A DNA stretch of 64,000 bases from Aquilaria yunnanensis. Lineage: Eukaryota > Streptophyta > Magnoliopsida > Malvales > Thymelaeaceae. Each line of letters opens with the position of its first letter. Position 1 is the stretch's first letter. Of this stretch, positions 37,506 to 49,083 are shown in pieces. Position numbers and translations under genes: made by a program. The notes below the pieces were generated by a model. It ran no database searches. It had not been told where the DNA came from and saw only the letters and a list, made by a program, of their open reading frames with translations. Location: the NCBI GenBank assembly GCA_039654915.1, contig CM077594.1:86566893-86630892 (forward strand), written 5' to 3'.

Positions 37506-40500
37506 ATGTCATCAAAAAAGGCAGGCACCTCAAGCGACGATATCAGAAAGGGGTAAGTTTTTTTTCTATCAAGTTACTTGCTGATTGATGCTTGTTTATA
37601 CATTCTGTTGAGACGACTAGCTTTCGTTATGGTGGGTTTTGTGTTTTTTCTTTGGACCTAATTCAGAGAGTGAAACTTCATTGTTATTGAATTTAATGTT
37701 TTCATTTACAGTAAGCAAAATATTATTTTAAAAAAATGTTAAATACGATTAAAATTACTTCTGGTTGTAATTGAGAGAGTAATTTGTACTTATAGGTAAA
37801 TATTGATGAACATATAATAGGAATTGATTCTTTTCTTCCTTCGATTCTTAGAGAAGTCTCTATATTTATATCTGCTCATACCATACCAGCAAGCTTTAAT
37901 TGACTAGATTTTCACTATTTTTTGCACTAAGAACTAAGATCATATACAAATACCGTAATTAAGAACATAAGACAACATAGTATCAAACATACATCAATGA
38001 ATAAATAAACATACAGAAAATCCAAAATGAACATATAGAAAAGAGAAAATAAACATATAAAAAACAGAACAGAACATACGCCAATGTACAAATGAACATA
38101 TATGAACAAACTGCTAACATCAATGAATAAATAAACATGCAGAAAAGCTAAAATAAACATATAGAAAAGAGAAAATAAACATATAAAAAATAGAACAAAA
38201 CATACACCAATGTACAAATGAACATATATGAACAAAATGTTATGAAGTAAACAACATAGCATATAGGAATTTCAAACAAGACAAATGAAATACAGGAACT
38301 AAAACATAAGATAATAGAATATTGAACATATTGCAAAACAGAATAAAACATACAAAAAATGAAGGCAAGACAAATGAAGAAATATAGGAACCAACAACTA
38401 AGAGCATATACAAATACAGTAACTAAGAACATGAGATAACATAATATCAAACAAATATCAATGAAGAAATGAACATATTTAAAAACCAATGAAGTAAACA
38501 ACATAGTATACAGGAATTCCAAACAAGACAAATGAAATATAGGAACTAAAACATAAGATAACTGAATATTGAACATATTGCAAAACAGAACAAAAGATAC
38601 AAAAAATAAAGTCAAGACAAATGAAAAAATACAAGAACTAAGAATCAAGGTGTTAAATACCGTTACTGCAAGGTATACCGTGCCTTGAATTTTTAAGATA
38701 TACTGCATGGTATACTACGCTACATACTGTTACCATTTTCTCAAACAATAAATATTAAAATATTATTTTAAGATGACATAATTTTTTTAATAATTTATTT
38801 TTACATATTTTATATGTATTCTAATTTTTTTCATCATAATTTTTTAAATATAAATAAAAATATATATGATAGAAGATATTTTTTTAATAAAAAAAATATA
38901 AAAAAATGTTATATATGTAGAAAAATAAATAATACTAAAAAAAACTAATTTATTGATATACTATAAATATAAATAATACAATTCATATACTTTGCATATA
39001 CTATAAATATAAATAAGACCATCCATTAATTTTTTATATTAACTAGGAAAAGTAAAAAAAAAATAAAAGTAAATGTTTATTTTATGATATGTGTATTATT
39101 TTTATTTTAATGTTTTATATATTTATGATATTTTGATGTAAAATAAAAAAATGAAAAAAATAGGTGTGAAAAATTAAATGCCATGGTACGTACTATGCGG
39201 TATTTGCGGTATACCGAGGTTTTTTTTGACAAAATACATACAAAAAGTTCGCGGTATGTGGTATACCGCGAAATACCACGGTATACTGTACGGTAAAATG
39301 AAAAAATATGAAAACATTTGTACCGCATATCACGGGTACGCGGTAAGCGGTATATCGTGGCATTTAATTCATTGCTAAGAACTAAGAGCATATACAAATA
39401 CAGTAACTAAGAACATAAGATAACATACATCGATGAAGGAATAAATATATTGAATTCCTAACAAGATAAATGAAATATAGGAACTAAAACGTAATATTAC
39501 ATAATATTTAATATATTGCAAAATAGAATAAAACATACAGAAAATGAAGTCAAGACAAATGGAGAAATACATGAACTAAGAAATAAGGGCATATACAAAT
39601 ACAGTAACTAGAAACAAACGATAACATAATATCAAATATATATCAATGAAGAAACATACATATTTAAGAACCAACGAAGTAAACAACATAGCATACAGGA
39701 ATTGCAAACAAGGCAAATAAAATATAGGAACTAAAAGATAAGATAATAGAGTATTGAACATGTAACAAAAAAGAACAAAACATAGAGAAAATGAAGTTAA
39801 CACAAATGAATAAATATAGGACCTAAGACCTAAGAGCGTATACAAATACAGCAACTAAGAACATGAGATGACATGATATCGAACACATATCAATGAAGAA
39901 ATGAACATATTTAAAAACCACTGAAGTAAATAACATAGCATACAGGAATTTCAAACAAGACAAATGAAATACAGGAACTAAAACATAAGATAATAGAATA
40001 TTGAACATATTTCAAAACAGGACAAAACATATAGAAAATGAAGTCAAGACAAATGACGAAATACAGGAATTAAGAACTAAGAGTATATACAAATACAGTA
40101 ACTAAGAACATACGGTAACATAATATCGAACATATATCAATGAAGAAATGAACATATATAAAAACCAATGAAGTAAACAACATATCATATAGGAATTCCG
40201 AACAAGACAAATGAAATACAGGGACTAAAACATAAGGTAAGAGAATATTGAACATATTGCAAAACAGAACAAAACATACAGAAAATGAAGTCAAGACAAA
40301 TGAAGAAATAGAAGAACTAAGAATTAAGAGGATATACAAATACAGTAACTAGGAACATAAGATAACATGATATCCAACATACATCAATAAAGAAATAAAC
40401 ATTGAATTCCAAACAAGACAATTAAAATACAGGAACTAAAACATAAGATAACATAATATTGGACATATTGCAAAACAGAATAAAAGATATATAAAATTAA

Positions 40501-41368
40501 GTCAAGACAAATGAAGAAATACAAGAACTAAGAACTAAGAGCATATAGAAATATAGTAACTAAGAATATAAGATAACATAATATCGAACATATATCAATG
40601 AATAAATGAACATATTTAAATATATACAAAATATAATAGAAAATACATGAACTCAATGCCAGAAATTCAATACAGAAAGATAATAAAACATACAAAAAAT
40701 ACACGAACATACATCAATGAATAAATGAATATTTATGAACAGAGCATATATGTAACCTTTTGAATTTCCTTATCTTTTTCTCGTGTGTTTTTCGTTCAGC
40801 TTTGATTGACTGGATTTTCATTATTTTTTGCACGGCTGAAATTTCTCACCTCCTAAGTATAGGCACATTTTGGGATAAAAAAAAATGCTAAAATTTTATT
40901 TGGCGCCAGATTATGATTTTTAAATTTATGTTTGGAACAATCTGGTTGAAATTTGTTTTATAGACTAATGGTAAGAGTAGGTTGTTAAGGGATATATTTG
41001 GGATGTGCAAGAGGTGGAGGGAAACTCTTGATTTTCCCACCACTTGCTTCCATACCACTGAGGCGTTGGCTAGTGGCTCTAGAGAAGTGTATGGTCACAA
41101 TGTGGCTAGTCATCCCAACATGACCTCGAGTGGCAGCAACAGTAGGAGTCGTAGGAGGCCGCATGGAGAAGGCACATCTTCGGATGTTTCTCCAACTGTG
41201 CAGTGCCTTACTGAGTTGTTTCATGGAGACTTCATCACTTCTGATGAAATTGTTGCCGCTCTAGACAGGATTCACGGAAATGAATTGTTTGCTCATTATC
41301 TGTTAGAGCAAAAGACTTTAGAAGACAAAGAAAAATTTGTTAGGTCCTTAGTTGGCAGATCAAACTAA
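37506..41368 (+). CDS. Unidentified gene, left-arm copy (exons 37506-37552 and 40964-41368)
   Basis: Exon 1 starts MSSKKAGTSSDDIRK and ends at a consensus donor (GG|GTAAGT). The last exon follows TTTATAG and encodes LLRDIFGMCKRWRETLDFPT, a Ser/Arg-rich linker (SSGSNSRSRRRPHGEG), then VQCLTELFHGDF and IVAALDRIHGNELFAHYLLE, ending VGRSN. Exon 1 ends in phase 2 and the last exon begins in phase 0, so at least one middle exon is missing or unseen. The intron is mostly satellite plus a hAT MITE. I do not recognise the family; a short basic first exon and a helical tail occur in plant Myb/SANT-like transposon-related proteins, but no SANT motif is visible. It faces its mirror copy tail to tail. Confidence 0.5.
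37892..37927 (+). repeat. 36-bp direct repeat, left border of the intronic satellite
   Basis: AGCTTTAATTGACTAG and on to TTTTTTGCAC recurs at 40798-40833 with three mismatches, one copy on each side of the satellite block. The uninserted relative at 11530-11560 has only one. Confidence 0.75.
37928..40797 (-). repeat. Satellite block A, left arm inner copy (about 247-bp monomers)
   Basis: It is the same family as 13885-16690. The landmark AGAGCATAT recurs at about 38401, 39385, 39585, 39833, 40080, 40327 and 40538. The last spacings are 200, 248, 247, 247 and 211 bp. These monomers lack part of the 356-bp unit and contain GAACATATTTAAAAACCA instead. A hAT-type MITE interrupts it at 38646-39374. 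The right edge, with AACCTTTTGAATTTCC and TCTCGTGTGTTTTTC, is the same edge as in the outer block. Confidence 0.88.
38646..39374 (+). mobile_element. hAT-type MITE with GGTATACC subterminal motifs, left-arm copy
   Basis: The ends CAAGGTGTTAAATACC and (complement) CAATGAATTAAATGCC are inverted repeats. Flanks CTAAGAAT (38638-38645) and CTAAGAAC (39375-39382) are an 8-bp target duplication with one mismatch, as for hAT elements. Multiple palindromic GGTATACC / GCGGTATACCGC-like motifs crowd both ends. The middle (38760-39170) is extremely AT-rich. No coding frame. Confidence 0.8.
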
Positions 41369-41954
41369 TTATACAGTAAACTAGTATGTTGGACTTTAAT
41401 GGGCTAGTCTTGTTTCAAAACGTCTAATTTTTTTGTGGCCTGGTCTAGTCACCAAAGGTTTCGATTCTTCTGAAATTAATTCAGAAGATCGGTGTTGGTC
41501 ACTGGTAAAATAAAAGCAGAAGTCAATTATTGTAGGAATTTAACGTTGGTTTCCTTTCTTTATCACGTGCAGCCCCGACCATTTTCTTTGTAGAAAGTAT
41601 TGGTTTGGCAAAATTTGACACTGTGTCAAAATTTTCCAAAGTACTACTTCCTGCAAAGAAAATGGTTGGGGCTGCTTGTGATAAAGAAAGTGAACCAAAA
41701 TTGTCAAATTTTGCTAAACCAACACCTCTTGACAAAAAAAATGGTTGGGGTTACTCGTGATAAAGAAAAGGAACCAATGTTGAATCCCCACAATAATTGA
41801 CCTTTGCTTTTATTTTACCAGTGACCTACATCATTCTTCGGAATTGATTTCAGAAGAATCGGAACCTTCAGTGACTAGAACAGGTCATAAAAAAATTAGA
41901 CATTTTGAAAAATGATTAGCCCATTAAAGTCTAACATATTAGTTTACTGTATAA
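41369..41954. other. Palindrome centre between the convergent genes
   Basis: The axis is at GACACTGTGTC (41618-41628), flanked by CAAAATTT and its complement. A unit of about 75 bp containing TTCTTTATCAC and CCATTTTCTTTG occurs at about 41553-41622 (plus) and at about 41624-41697 and 41700-41778 (inverted). Both 3' flanks, with TTAATGGGCTA, are mirrored. No gene is seen. Confidence 0.85.
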
Positions 41955-44900
41955 TTAGTTTGATCTGCTGACTAAGGACCTAACAAAGTTTGCTTTGTCT
42001 TCTAAAGTCCTTTGCTCTAACAGATAATGAGCAAACAATTCATTTCCGTGAATCCTGTCCAGAGCGGCAACAATTTCATCAGAAGTGATGAAGTCTCCAT
42101 GAAACAACTCAGTAAGGCACTGCACAGTTGGAGAAGCATCCGAGGATATGCCTTCTCCATGCGGCCTCCTGCGACTCCTGCTATTGCTGCCACTCGAGGT
42201 CATGTTGGGATGACCAGGCACATTGTGACCATACACTTCTCTGGAGCCACTGGCCAACGCTTCAGTGGTAGGGAAGCAAGTGGTGGGAAAATCAAGAGTT
42301 TCTCTCCACCTCTCGCACATCCCAAATATATCCCTTAACAACCTCTTCTCATCATTAGTTTACAAAACAAATTTCAGCCAGATTGTTCCAAACATAAATT
42401 TAAAAATCATAATCTGGTGCCAAATAAAATTTTAGCATTTTTTTTATCCCAAAATGTGCCTATACTTAGGAGGTGAGAGATTGCAGCAGTGTAAAAAATA
42501 ATGAAAGTGTAGTCAATCAAAGTTGAAGGAAAAACACACGAGAAAAAGATAAGGAAATTCAAAAGGTTATATATATGCTCTGTTCATATATATTCACTTA
42601 TTCATTGATGTATGTTCGTGTATTTTTTGTATGTTTTATTATCTTTCTATATTGAATTTCTTGCATTGAGTTCATGTATTTTCTGTTATGTTTTGTATAT
42701 GTTTAAATATTTTCATTTATTCATTGATATATGTTCGATATTATGTTATCTTATATTCTTAGTTACTGTATTTCTATATGTTCTTAGTTCTTAGTTTCTG
42801 TATTTCTTTATTTGTCTTGACTTAATTTTATGTATCTTTTGTTCTATTTTGCTATATGTCCAATATTATGTTATCTTATGTTTTAGTTCCTGTATTTTAA
42901 TTGTCTTGTTTGGAATTCAATGTTTATTTCTTCATTGATGTATGTTGGATATCATGTTATCATATGTTCATAGTTACTGTATTTGTATATGCTCTTAATT
43001 CTTAGTTCTTATATTTCTTCATTTGTCTTGACTTCATTTTTTGTATGTTTTGTTCTATTTTGCAATATGTTCAATATTCTCTTACCTTATGTTTTAGTTC
43101 CTGTATTTCATTTGTCTTGTTCGGAATTCATGTATGCCATGTTGCTTACTTTATTGGTTTTTATATATGTTCATTTCTTCATTGATATATGTTCGATATT
43201 TTGTTACATTATGTTCTTAGTTACTGTATTTGTATATGCTCTAAGTTCTTAGTTCCTATATTTCGTCATTTGTCTTGACTTCATTTTCTGTATGCTTTGT
43301 CCTGTTTTGAAATATGTTCAATATTCTGTTATCTTGTGTTTTAGTTCCTGTATTTCATTTGTCTTGTTTGGAATTCCTGTATGCTATGTTATTTACTTCA
43401 TTGGTTTTTAAATATGTTCATTTCTTCATTGATATGTGTTCGATATCATGTCATCTCATTTCTTAGTTGCTGTATTTGTATACGCTCTTAGCTCTTAGTT
43501 CCTATATTTATTCATTCGTCTTAACTTCATTTTCTCTATGTTTTGTTCTTTTTTGTAATATGTTCAATACTCTATTATCTTATCTTTTAGTTCCTGTATT
43601 TTATTTGCCTTGTTTGCAATTCCTGTATGTTATGTTGTTTACTTCGTTGGTTTTTAAATATGTTCGTTTCTTCATTGATATATGTTCGATATTATGTTAT
43701 TGTTTGTTTCTAGTTATTGTATTTGTATATGCCTTTAGTTCTTAGTTCATGTATTTCTCCATTTGTCTTGACTTCATTTTCTGTATGTTTTGTTCTGTTT
43801 TGCAATATGTTCAATATTATGTAATATTATGTTTTAGTTCCTATATTTCATTTGTCTTGTTAGGAATTCAATATGTTTATTCCTTCATTGATGTATGTTA
43901 TCTTATGTTTTTAGTTACTATATTTGTATATGCTCTTAGTTCTTAGCACTGAATTAAATACCGCGGTATACCGCTTTCCTCGTACCTGTGCTATGTGGTA
44001 CAAATGTTTTCGTGTTTTGTCATTTTACTGCATGGTATACCGTGGTATTTCATGGTATACCGCATACTGTGCACTTTTTGTATGTATTTTGTCAAAAAAC
44101 TGCGGTATACCGTAAATACTGCATGATACGTACTGCGGTATTTAATCTTTCGCACATATTTGTTTTTATTTATTTTTTTATTTTATATCAAAATATCATA
44201 AATATATAAACAGTAAAATAAAAATAATACACATATCATAAAATAAACATTTATTTTATTTTTTATTTTTACTTTTCTTAATTAATATAAAAAATTAATA
44301 GATGGTATTATTTATATTTATAGTATATGCAAAGTATATGGATAGTATTATTTGTATTTATAGTATATCAATAAATTAGTTTTTTTTAGTATTATTTATT
44401 TCACTCCATATGTAACATTTTTTTATGTTTTTTGTATTAAAAAAATATCTTCTATCATATATATTTTTACTTATATTTGACAAATTATGATGAGAAAAAT
44501 TAGAATATATATAAAATGTGTAAAAATAAATTATTAAAAAAATTATGTCATCTTAAAATAATATTTTAATATTTATTTTTTGAGAAAATGGTAACGGTTT
44601 GCGGCGCAGTATACCATGCGGTATATCTTAAAAATTCAAGGTGCGGTATACCTTGCGGTAACGGTATTTAACACCTTATTTCTTAGTTCCTGTATTTCTT
44701 CATTTGTCTTGACTTCATTTTCTGTAAATGTTCTGTTTTGCAATATGTTCAATATTCAGTTATCTTATGTTTTAGTTCCTGTATTTCCTTTGTCTTGTTT
44801 AGAATTCCTATATATTATGTTGTTTACTTCATTGGTTTTTAAATATGTTAATTTATTCATTGATATATGTTCGATATTATGTCATCTCATGTTCTTAGTT

Positions 44901-45796
44901 ACTGTATTTGTATATGCTCTTAGTTGTTGGTTCCTAGATTTCTTCATTTGTCTTGCCTTTATTTTCTGTATGTTTTGTTTTGTTTTGCAATATGTTCAAT
45001 ATTTTGTTATCTTATGTTTTAGTTCCTGTATTTCATTTTTCTTGTTTGAAATTCCTGTATGCTATGTTGTTTACTTTATAGCAGTTTGTTCATATATGTT
45101 CATTTGTACATTGGTGTATGTTCTGTTCTGTTCTGTTTTCTAGATGTTTATTTTCTCTTTTCTATATGTTCATTTTGGCTTTTTTGTATGTTTATTTATT
45201 CATTGATGTTAGCAGTTTGTTTATATATGTTCATTTGTAAATTTGTGTATGTTCTATTCTGTTTTCTATATGTTTATTTTTTCTTTTCTATATATTCATT
45301 TTGGATTTTCTGTATGTTTGATATTTTGTTATCTTATGTTCTTAATTACGGTATTTGTATATGATCTTAGTTCTTAGTGCAAAAAATAGTGAAAGTCCTG
45401 TCAATTAAAGCTTGCTGGTATGGTATGGGTAGATATGAACAGAAAGGCTTCTCTAAGAATCGAAGGAAGATGAGAATCAACTCCTATTATATGTTCATCA
45501 ATATTTACCTATAACTATAAATTACTCTATCAATTACAACCAAAAGTAATTTCAATCGTATTTAACAATTTTTTAAACAGTATTTTACTTACTGTAAATG
45601 AAAACATTAAATTCAGCAACAATGAAGTTTCACACTCTGAATTAGGTCCATAGAATAAACACAAAACCCACCACAATGAAAGTTAGTCATCACAGCAGAA
45701 TGTATAAACAAGCATCAATCAGCAAAGAATTTGACGGAAAAAACATTACCCCTTTCTGATATCGTCGCTCGAGGTGCTTACCTTTTTCAATGACAT
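41955..45796 (-). CDS. Unidentified gene, right-arm copy (exons 45750-45796 and 41955-42359)
   Basis: Mirror copy of 37506-41368. Exon 1 reads MSLKKVSTSSDDIRK from ATG 45796. The last exon differs from its twin at 20 of 387 bases (10 silent, 10 replacement, hand count) and is fully open (MCERWRETLDFPTT to VSRSN). The acceptor before the last exon reads TGTAA where the left copy has TATAG, so normal splicing is probably lost here. The intron contains the mirrored satellite and hAT MITE. Confidence 0.45.
42523..45376 (+). repeat. Satellite block A, right arm inner copy
   Basis: Mirror of 37928-40797, now read on the plus strand (TGTATATGCTCTTAGTTCTT landmarks). It is bordered by copies of the 36-bp repeat at about 42490-42521 and 45377-45412 and interrupted by the hAT MITE at 43947-44678. 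Confidence 0.88.
43947..44678 (-). mobile_element. hAT-type MITE, right-arm copy
   Basis: Starts CACTGAATTAAATACCG and ends GGTATTTAACACCTTA. The 8-bp flanks are GTTCTTAG (43939-43946) and TTTCTTAG (44679-44686). It has the same subterminal GGTATACC clusters as its twin at 38646-39374, so insertion predates the inverted duplication. Confidence 0.8.
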
Positions 45797-46190
45797 CTTT
45801 ACCCATACAATCATTTGAACAGACGAAGAAACACCTCCACCTATATGATTATAGAACAGTCCAAGCAGATATCAGCTAAGATCTTACACAACTTTGTTTC
45901 ATAATAGCCTTTAATCATGTTAAAAAACATAACTTGCTACCTTTCCTAGCCCTGACCAAATCTGAGATAATGGATACTATGTATAGCTGATCAACGTCAT
46001 ACACATTGGTATAAACCATAGTTTGATACCAGAACACGACACATATATAAATAGCTGAAATCCTCTTTTATTTTAAGGTGAGTACTTACTTGTTAGTAGC
46101 AAACCCAGATCATGAAATGCAGGACAGGATCATGTTTACAAATGTAAAAGATGTACATGAATTTATACAGCTAGGTAGATCAGCCCAGAC
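45797..46190. other. 5' flank of the right-arm gene, non-coding
   Basis: Mirrors 37174-37505. At CAGCTA (46168-46173) homology switches from the 37174 side to the 21410 side of the left arm. Confidence 0.65.
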
Positions 46191-46201
46191 CTTTGTTTTT
46201 A

Positions 46202-46641
46202 GGGAAAATTACAAAAACCTTTTAAGGTTTGACCTAACCTACACTTTGCACCCTCTATTTTTTGAAACCTACACTTTGCCCCCTCCTTCCTTTACAGTGT
46301 CGGGTAACAACTTCTGAAACCCTAATTTAAACTGTCTAATTTTCATGCTCTAGTAATTGTAATATTTTGGATATTTTTTTCATAGCTAACTGACTTTTAA
46401 AAAATAATGATATGCATTTATAAAAAGAAAAAAACTAATAATTTATAATGTCTATTAACTATAAAAAAATATTAAAGAGATTGAAATTACTAGAAGATGA
46501 CTATCGTATAGTTTAAATTACAATGTTAGAAGTTGTTATCAGACAGTGTAAAAAAATAGAGGGCAAAGCGTAGGTTTTTAAAAATAGAGGGGGTAAACTG
46601 TTGGTTAAGGCAAACCTCAGGGGGGTAATTGTAAATTTCCC
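46202..46641. mobile_element. Short Mutator-type MITE (440 bp), right-arm copy
   Basis: Ends GGGAAAATTACAAAAACC and GTAAATTTCCC are inverted repeats. Flanks TTGTTTTTA (46193-46201) and TTCTTTTTA (46642-46650) are a 9-bp duplication with one mismatch. Mirror of 20919-21376. Confidence 0.8.
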
Positions 46642-46799
46642 TTCTTTTTAAGCCACTCGAACAAACACACGAATCACAAGGTTTCCGAGTTGAACGCTTT
46701 GTGTCAGTCATGGACTGTTGCCTACGGTTGATAGATTTCACCCACCCGTCTGCCATTCCTACTAAATCTGATTTAGGGTTTATGAAGTTAATTTCGGTT

Positions 46800-47966
46800 G
46801 GGAAAATTTCAAAAAAAACCATGTAGTTTAGTGGATACTTCACTTACCCCCCTTTTATTTGGAAATCCTCCACTTTGCCCCTTGAAGTTTAATAGATCCT
46901 TAACTTACCCCCTGTCCATAGTATTGAGGACCAAAATGCCCTTTTCCCAATTTTGTCAATGTTTATCTTTGGAAAAATAATTTAGAAAATTTTTTAAGGA
47001 AGTTTTACATGTCTATAATATAATAATTACTTCAATTATATGCATATAAAATCGACAATATGTAAGTTAATTAAAGTAAATCTTAGAATTAGATCATTTT
47101 TGCATCATTCTTAGATAAATTGATTATTTTGCTAAAATTATTAATTTATCAAAATCCTACAATTTAATATTTTAAAAAAATTAAATATTTTTTATGACTT
47201 TCTAGGCAATTATAGACTTTTTAAAATGTAAAGCTCAGTAAGTTGACAATTTGAGTAAATAATAATTTTTTTTGAAATAAAGTAAATAATAATTTACAAC
47301 AATACATTAAAACTAATGTAAAATAATTTCACCCTTAAATACTTAGTAAGGTTTCTACACCTTCTTTCTATCATTATTGTCGCCTTTTTGAAATTTCACC
47401 TAGGTGAAATTATCATTAATAATAGAAAAATAATTTCTTTCTTTAAGTAAAGAAAAATTAATAATTTAAATTTTCTAGCAATTATACAATAATTATTAGG
47501 AAATTAGAATAAGTAAATGTAGCATCTATACTTGACAAGGGCATTAATGTTCATATACCATTATGTAAAGGTTCATATAAATAGATTTTATTTTTATTTT
47601 AAGTATTCATTTTACTATTTATGTGATTTATTACTATAAAAATCTAAAATTCTGTAAAGACTATAATTTCAATTTATTAATATTAATTAACTGACTAGAT
47701 AGTACATATTTAAATTAACATGAGATGGTAAAAAGTGTTGTTAACATTCTCTAAATTTTTTATTACCAATAGAAAAATTTTCTAAATTATTTGTCCAAAG
47801 ATAAAATTGACAAAATTGGTAAAAGGGCATTTTAGTCCTCAATATTATGGAAGGGGGTAAGTGAAGGATCTATTAAACTTCAAGGGGTAAAGTGAAGGAT
47901 TTTCAAACAGCAGGGGGTAAGTGAAGTATTCACTAAACCTCAGAGAGGATTTTTTGAAAATTTCCC
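46800..47966. mobile_element. Mutator-type MITE, right-arm copy (internally deleted)
   Basis: Starts GGGAAAATTTCAAAAAAAAC and ends TTTTTTGAAAATTTCCC. Flanks ATTTCGGTT (46791-46799) and ATTTTGGTT (47967-47975) are the same 9-bp duplication as in the left arm. The inner part of the left inverted repeat is lost (after about 46990), making it about 580 bp shorter than its twin. Confidence 0.83.
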
Positions 47967-48300
47967 ATTTTGGTTTAGTGTGTACACGATAAAGGAAGTC
48001 GAGACCAATGTTGATCAACATGATATTTGAGCTTTCTTTGTGCAACTTTTAGTGACTTAGTCCCTGGACTTGGATTCAGTGAAAATAAGTCCTTAAACTT
48101 TTTAAAATAGGGCGAGTTAGTCTATAGTGTGCGGAATTCGTGCCACGTGGCTGAAGTGTAGTAACGGCATAACTCTTCTGTTTGCCACTTACACCCATCA
48201 AAATTTTTGTTTGGACAAGGGAAAAAAGGATTGGAGTTCTTCCTCTGTAATCCGTAAACCTAAGTAGCCTACTTTCTCCCAAATCATGTTTTAATTCTTG

Positions 48301-49083
48301 ATGTCTCAGTTATCCAAAAGCTCGAGAGTGTCTCCAAGTTTGAAATTTGGGGGAGAAGGTGAGGTGAGGTATCGATGTTGCTATGGAATAGATGCAAGGA
48401 TGTATACGGCTTGGAAAGACACACAGAATGTTGGCCAAAGGTTCTATGGATGCCCAGATTATAAGGTAATCCTTGTATCAAAATTTTCAATTGTTGTTTT
48501 CTCAATTGTTTGCTGCAATTTGAGTTGTCAAATAGCATGGGTAGAACATTTGTTTTCTCATTAGGTGTCAGTGTTTGTTGGTTGATGGAACGTACTTGTC
48601 AATTATGGTTTGGCTTAATGAGTAACTTGATGGTGATTAAATTGTTTTTCCTGGTTGATGGCTTGATAAATGGTTTTCAATTAGTTTGTTCATTTTATTT
48701 GGTTGTTTTTACCGATTGCTGGCGGAAGGGATTACTCATAAAAATATCCTGTCTTTGCAAAAATATATTTAGAAACTACATATCTTGATTTATCATTCAT
48801 ATATAAATATTTTTCATTTATATATTAAAAAGTTGAAAATAAAAAATCATAGATTAATTGTTGAAAATAAATGGAGCAAAAATCTTGGGACAGATAGAGT
48901 ATTATATTTCATTATAAAGTTGTATAACCTGGGCTATATTTGAAACAAATTGTATAAGCGGGGTCATCAATAGTTGCAAAGGCAGGTTGTGGTTATTTGC
49001 ATTGGATTGATGAAAGGTTGAACTTGCGTGCATAGGGGGCAATTAAAGAGCTTCTAAGCAAGGTTAAAAGAGATGAAGCAAAG
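48301..49083 (+). pseudogene. GRF zinc-finger gene, right-arm copy
   Basis: Exon 1 (48301-48465) matches the left copy at about 87% of bases (21 of 165 differ, hand count). The left RCRCHCG has become RYRCCYG, so zinc ligands are lost. Exon 2 begins at 48982 (AGCGYLHWIDERLNLRA*GA): the Trp lost in the left copy is kept, but the second stop is shared. Homology to the left exon 2 ends near 49083, so the coiled-coil tail and membrane segment are missing. The intron holds the inverted Stowaway-like end near 48898. Confidence 0.72.

Larger units (their letters stand above)
13357..41622. repeat. Left arm of a giant imperfect palindrome
   Basis: Two blocks are inverted copies of the right arm: 13357-21410 pairs with 46168-64000, and 37174-41622 pairs with 41624-46173. 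The order of features is mirrored exactly: Ulp1-type gene, satellite, GRF gene, two MITEs, then the convergent gene with satellite and hAT MITE. Bases 21411-37173 have no counterpart in the right arm. The outer limit at 13357 is set by the right arm running off the window. Confidence 0.93.

Noticed and set aside
37506..41368. Calling the gene a Myb/SANT-like transcription factor
   Set aside because: Only the short first exon and the C-terminal exon are visible, their phases do not match, and no SANT tryptophan pattern is present.
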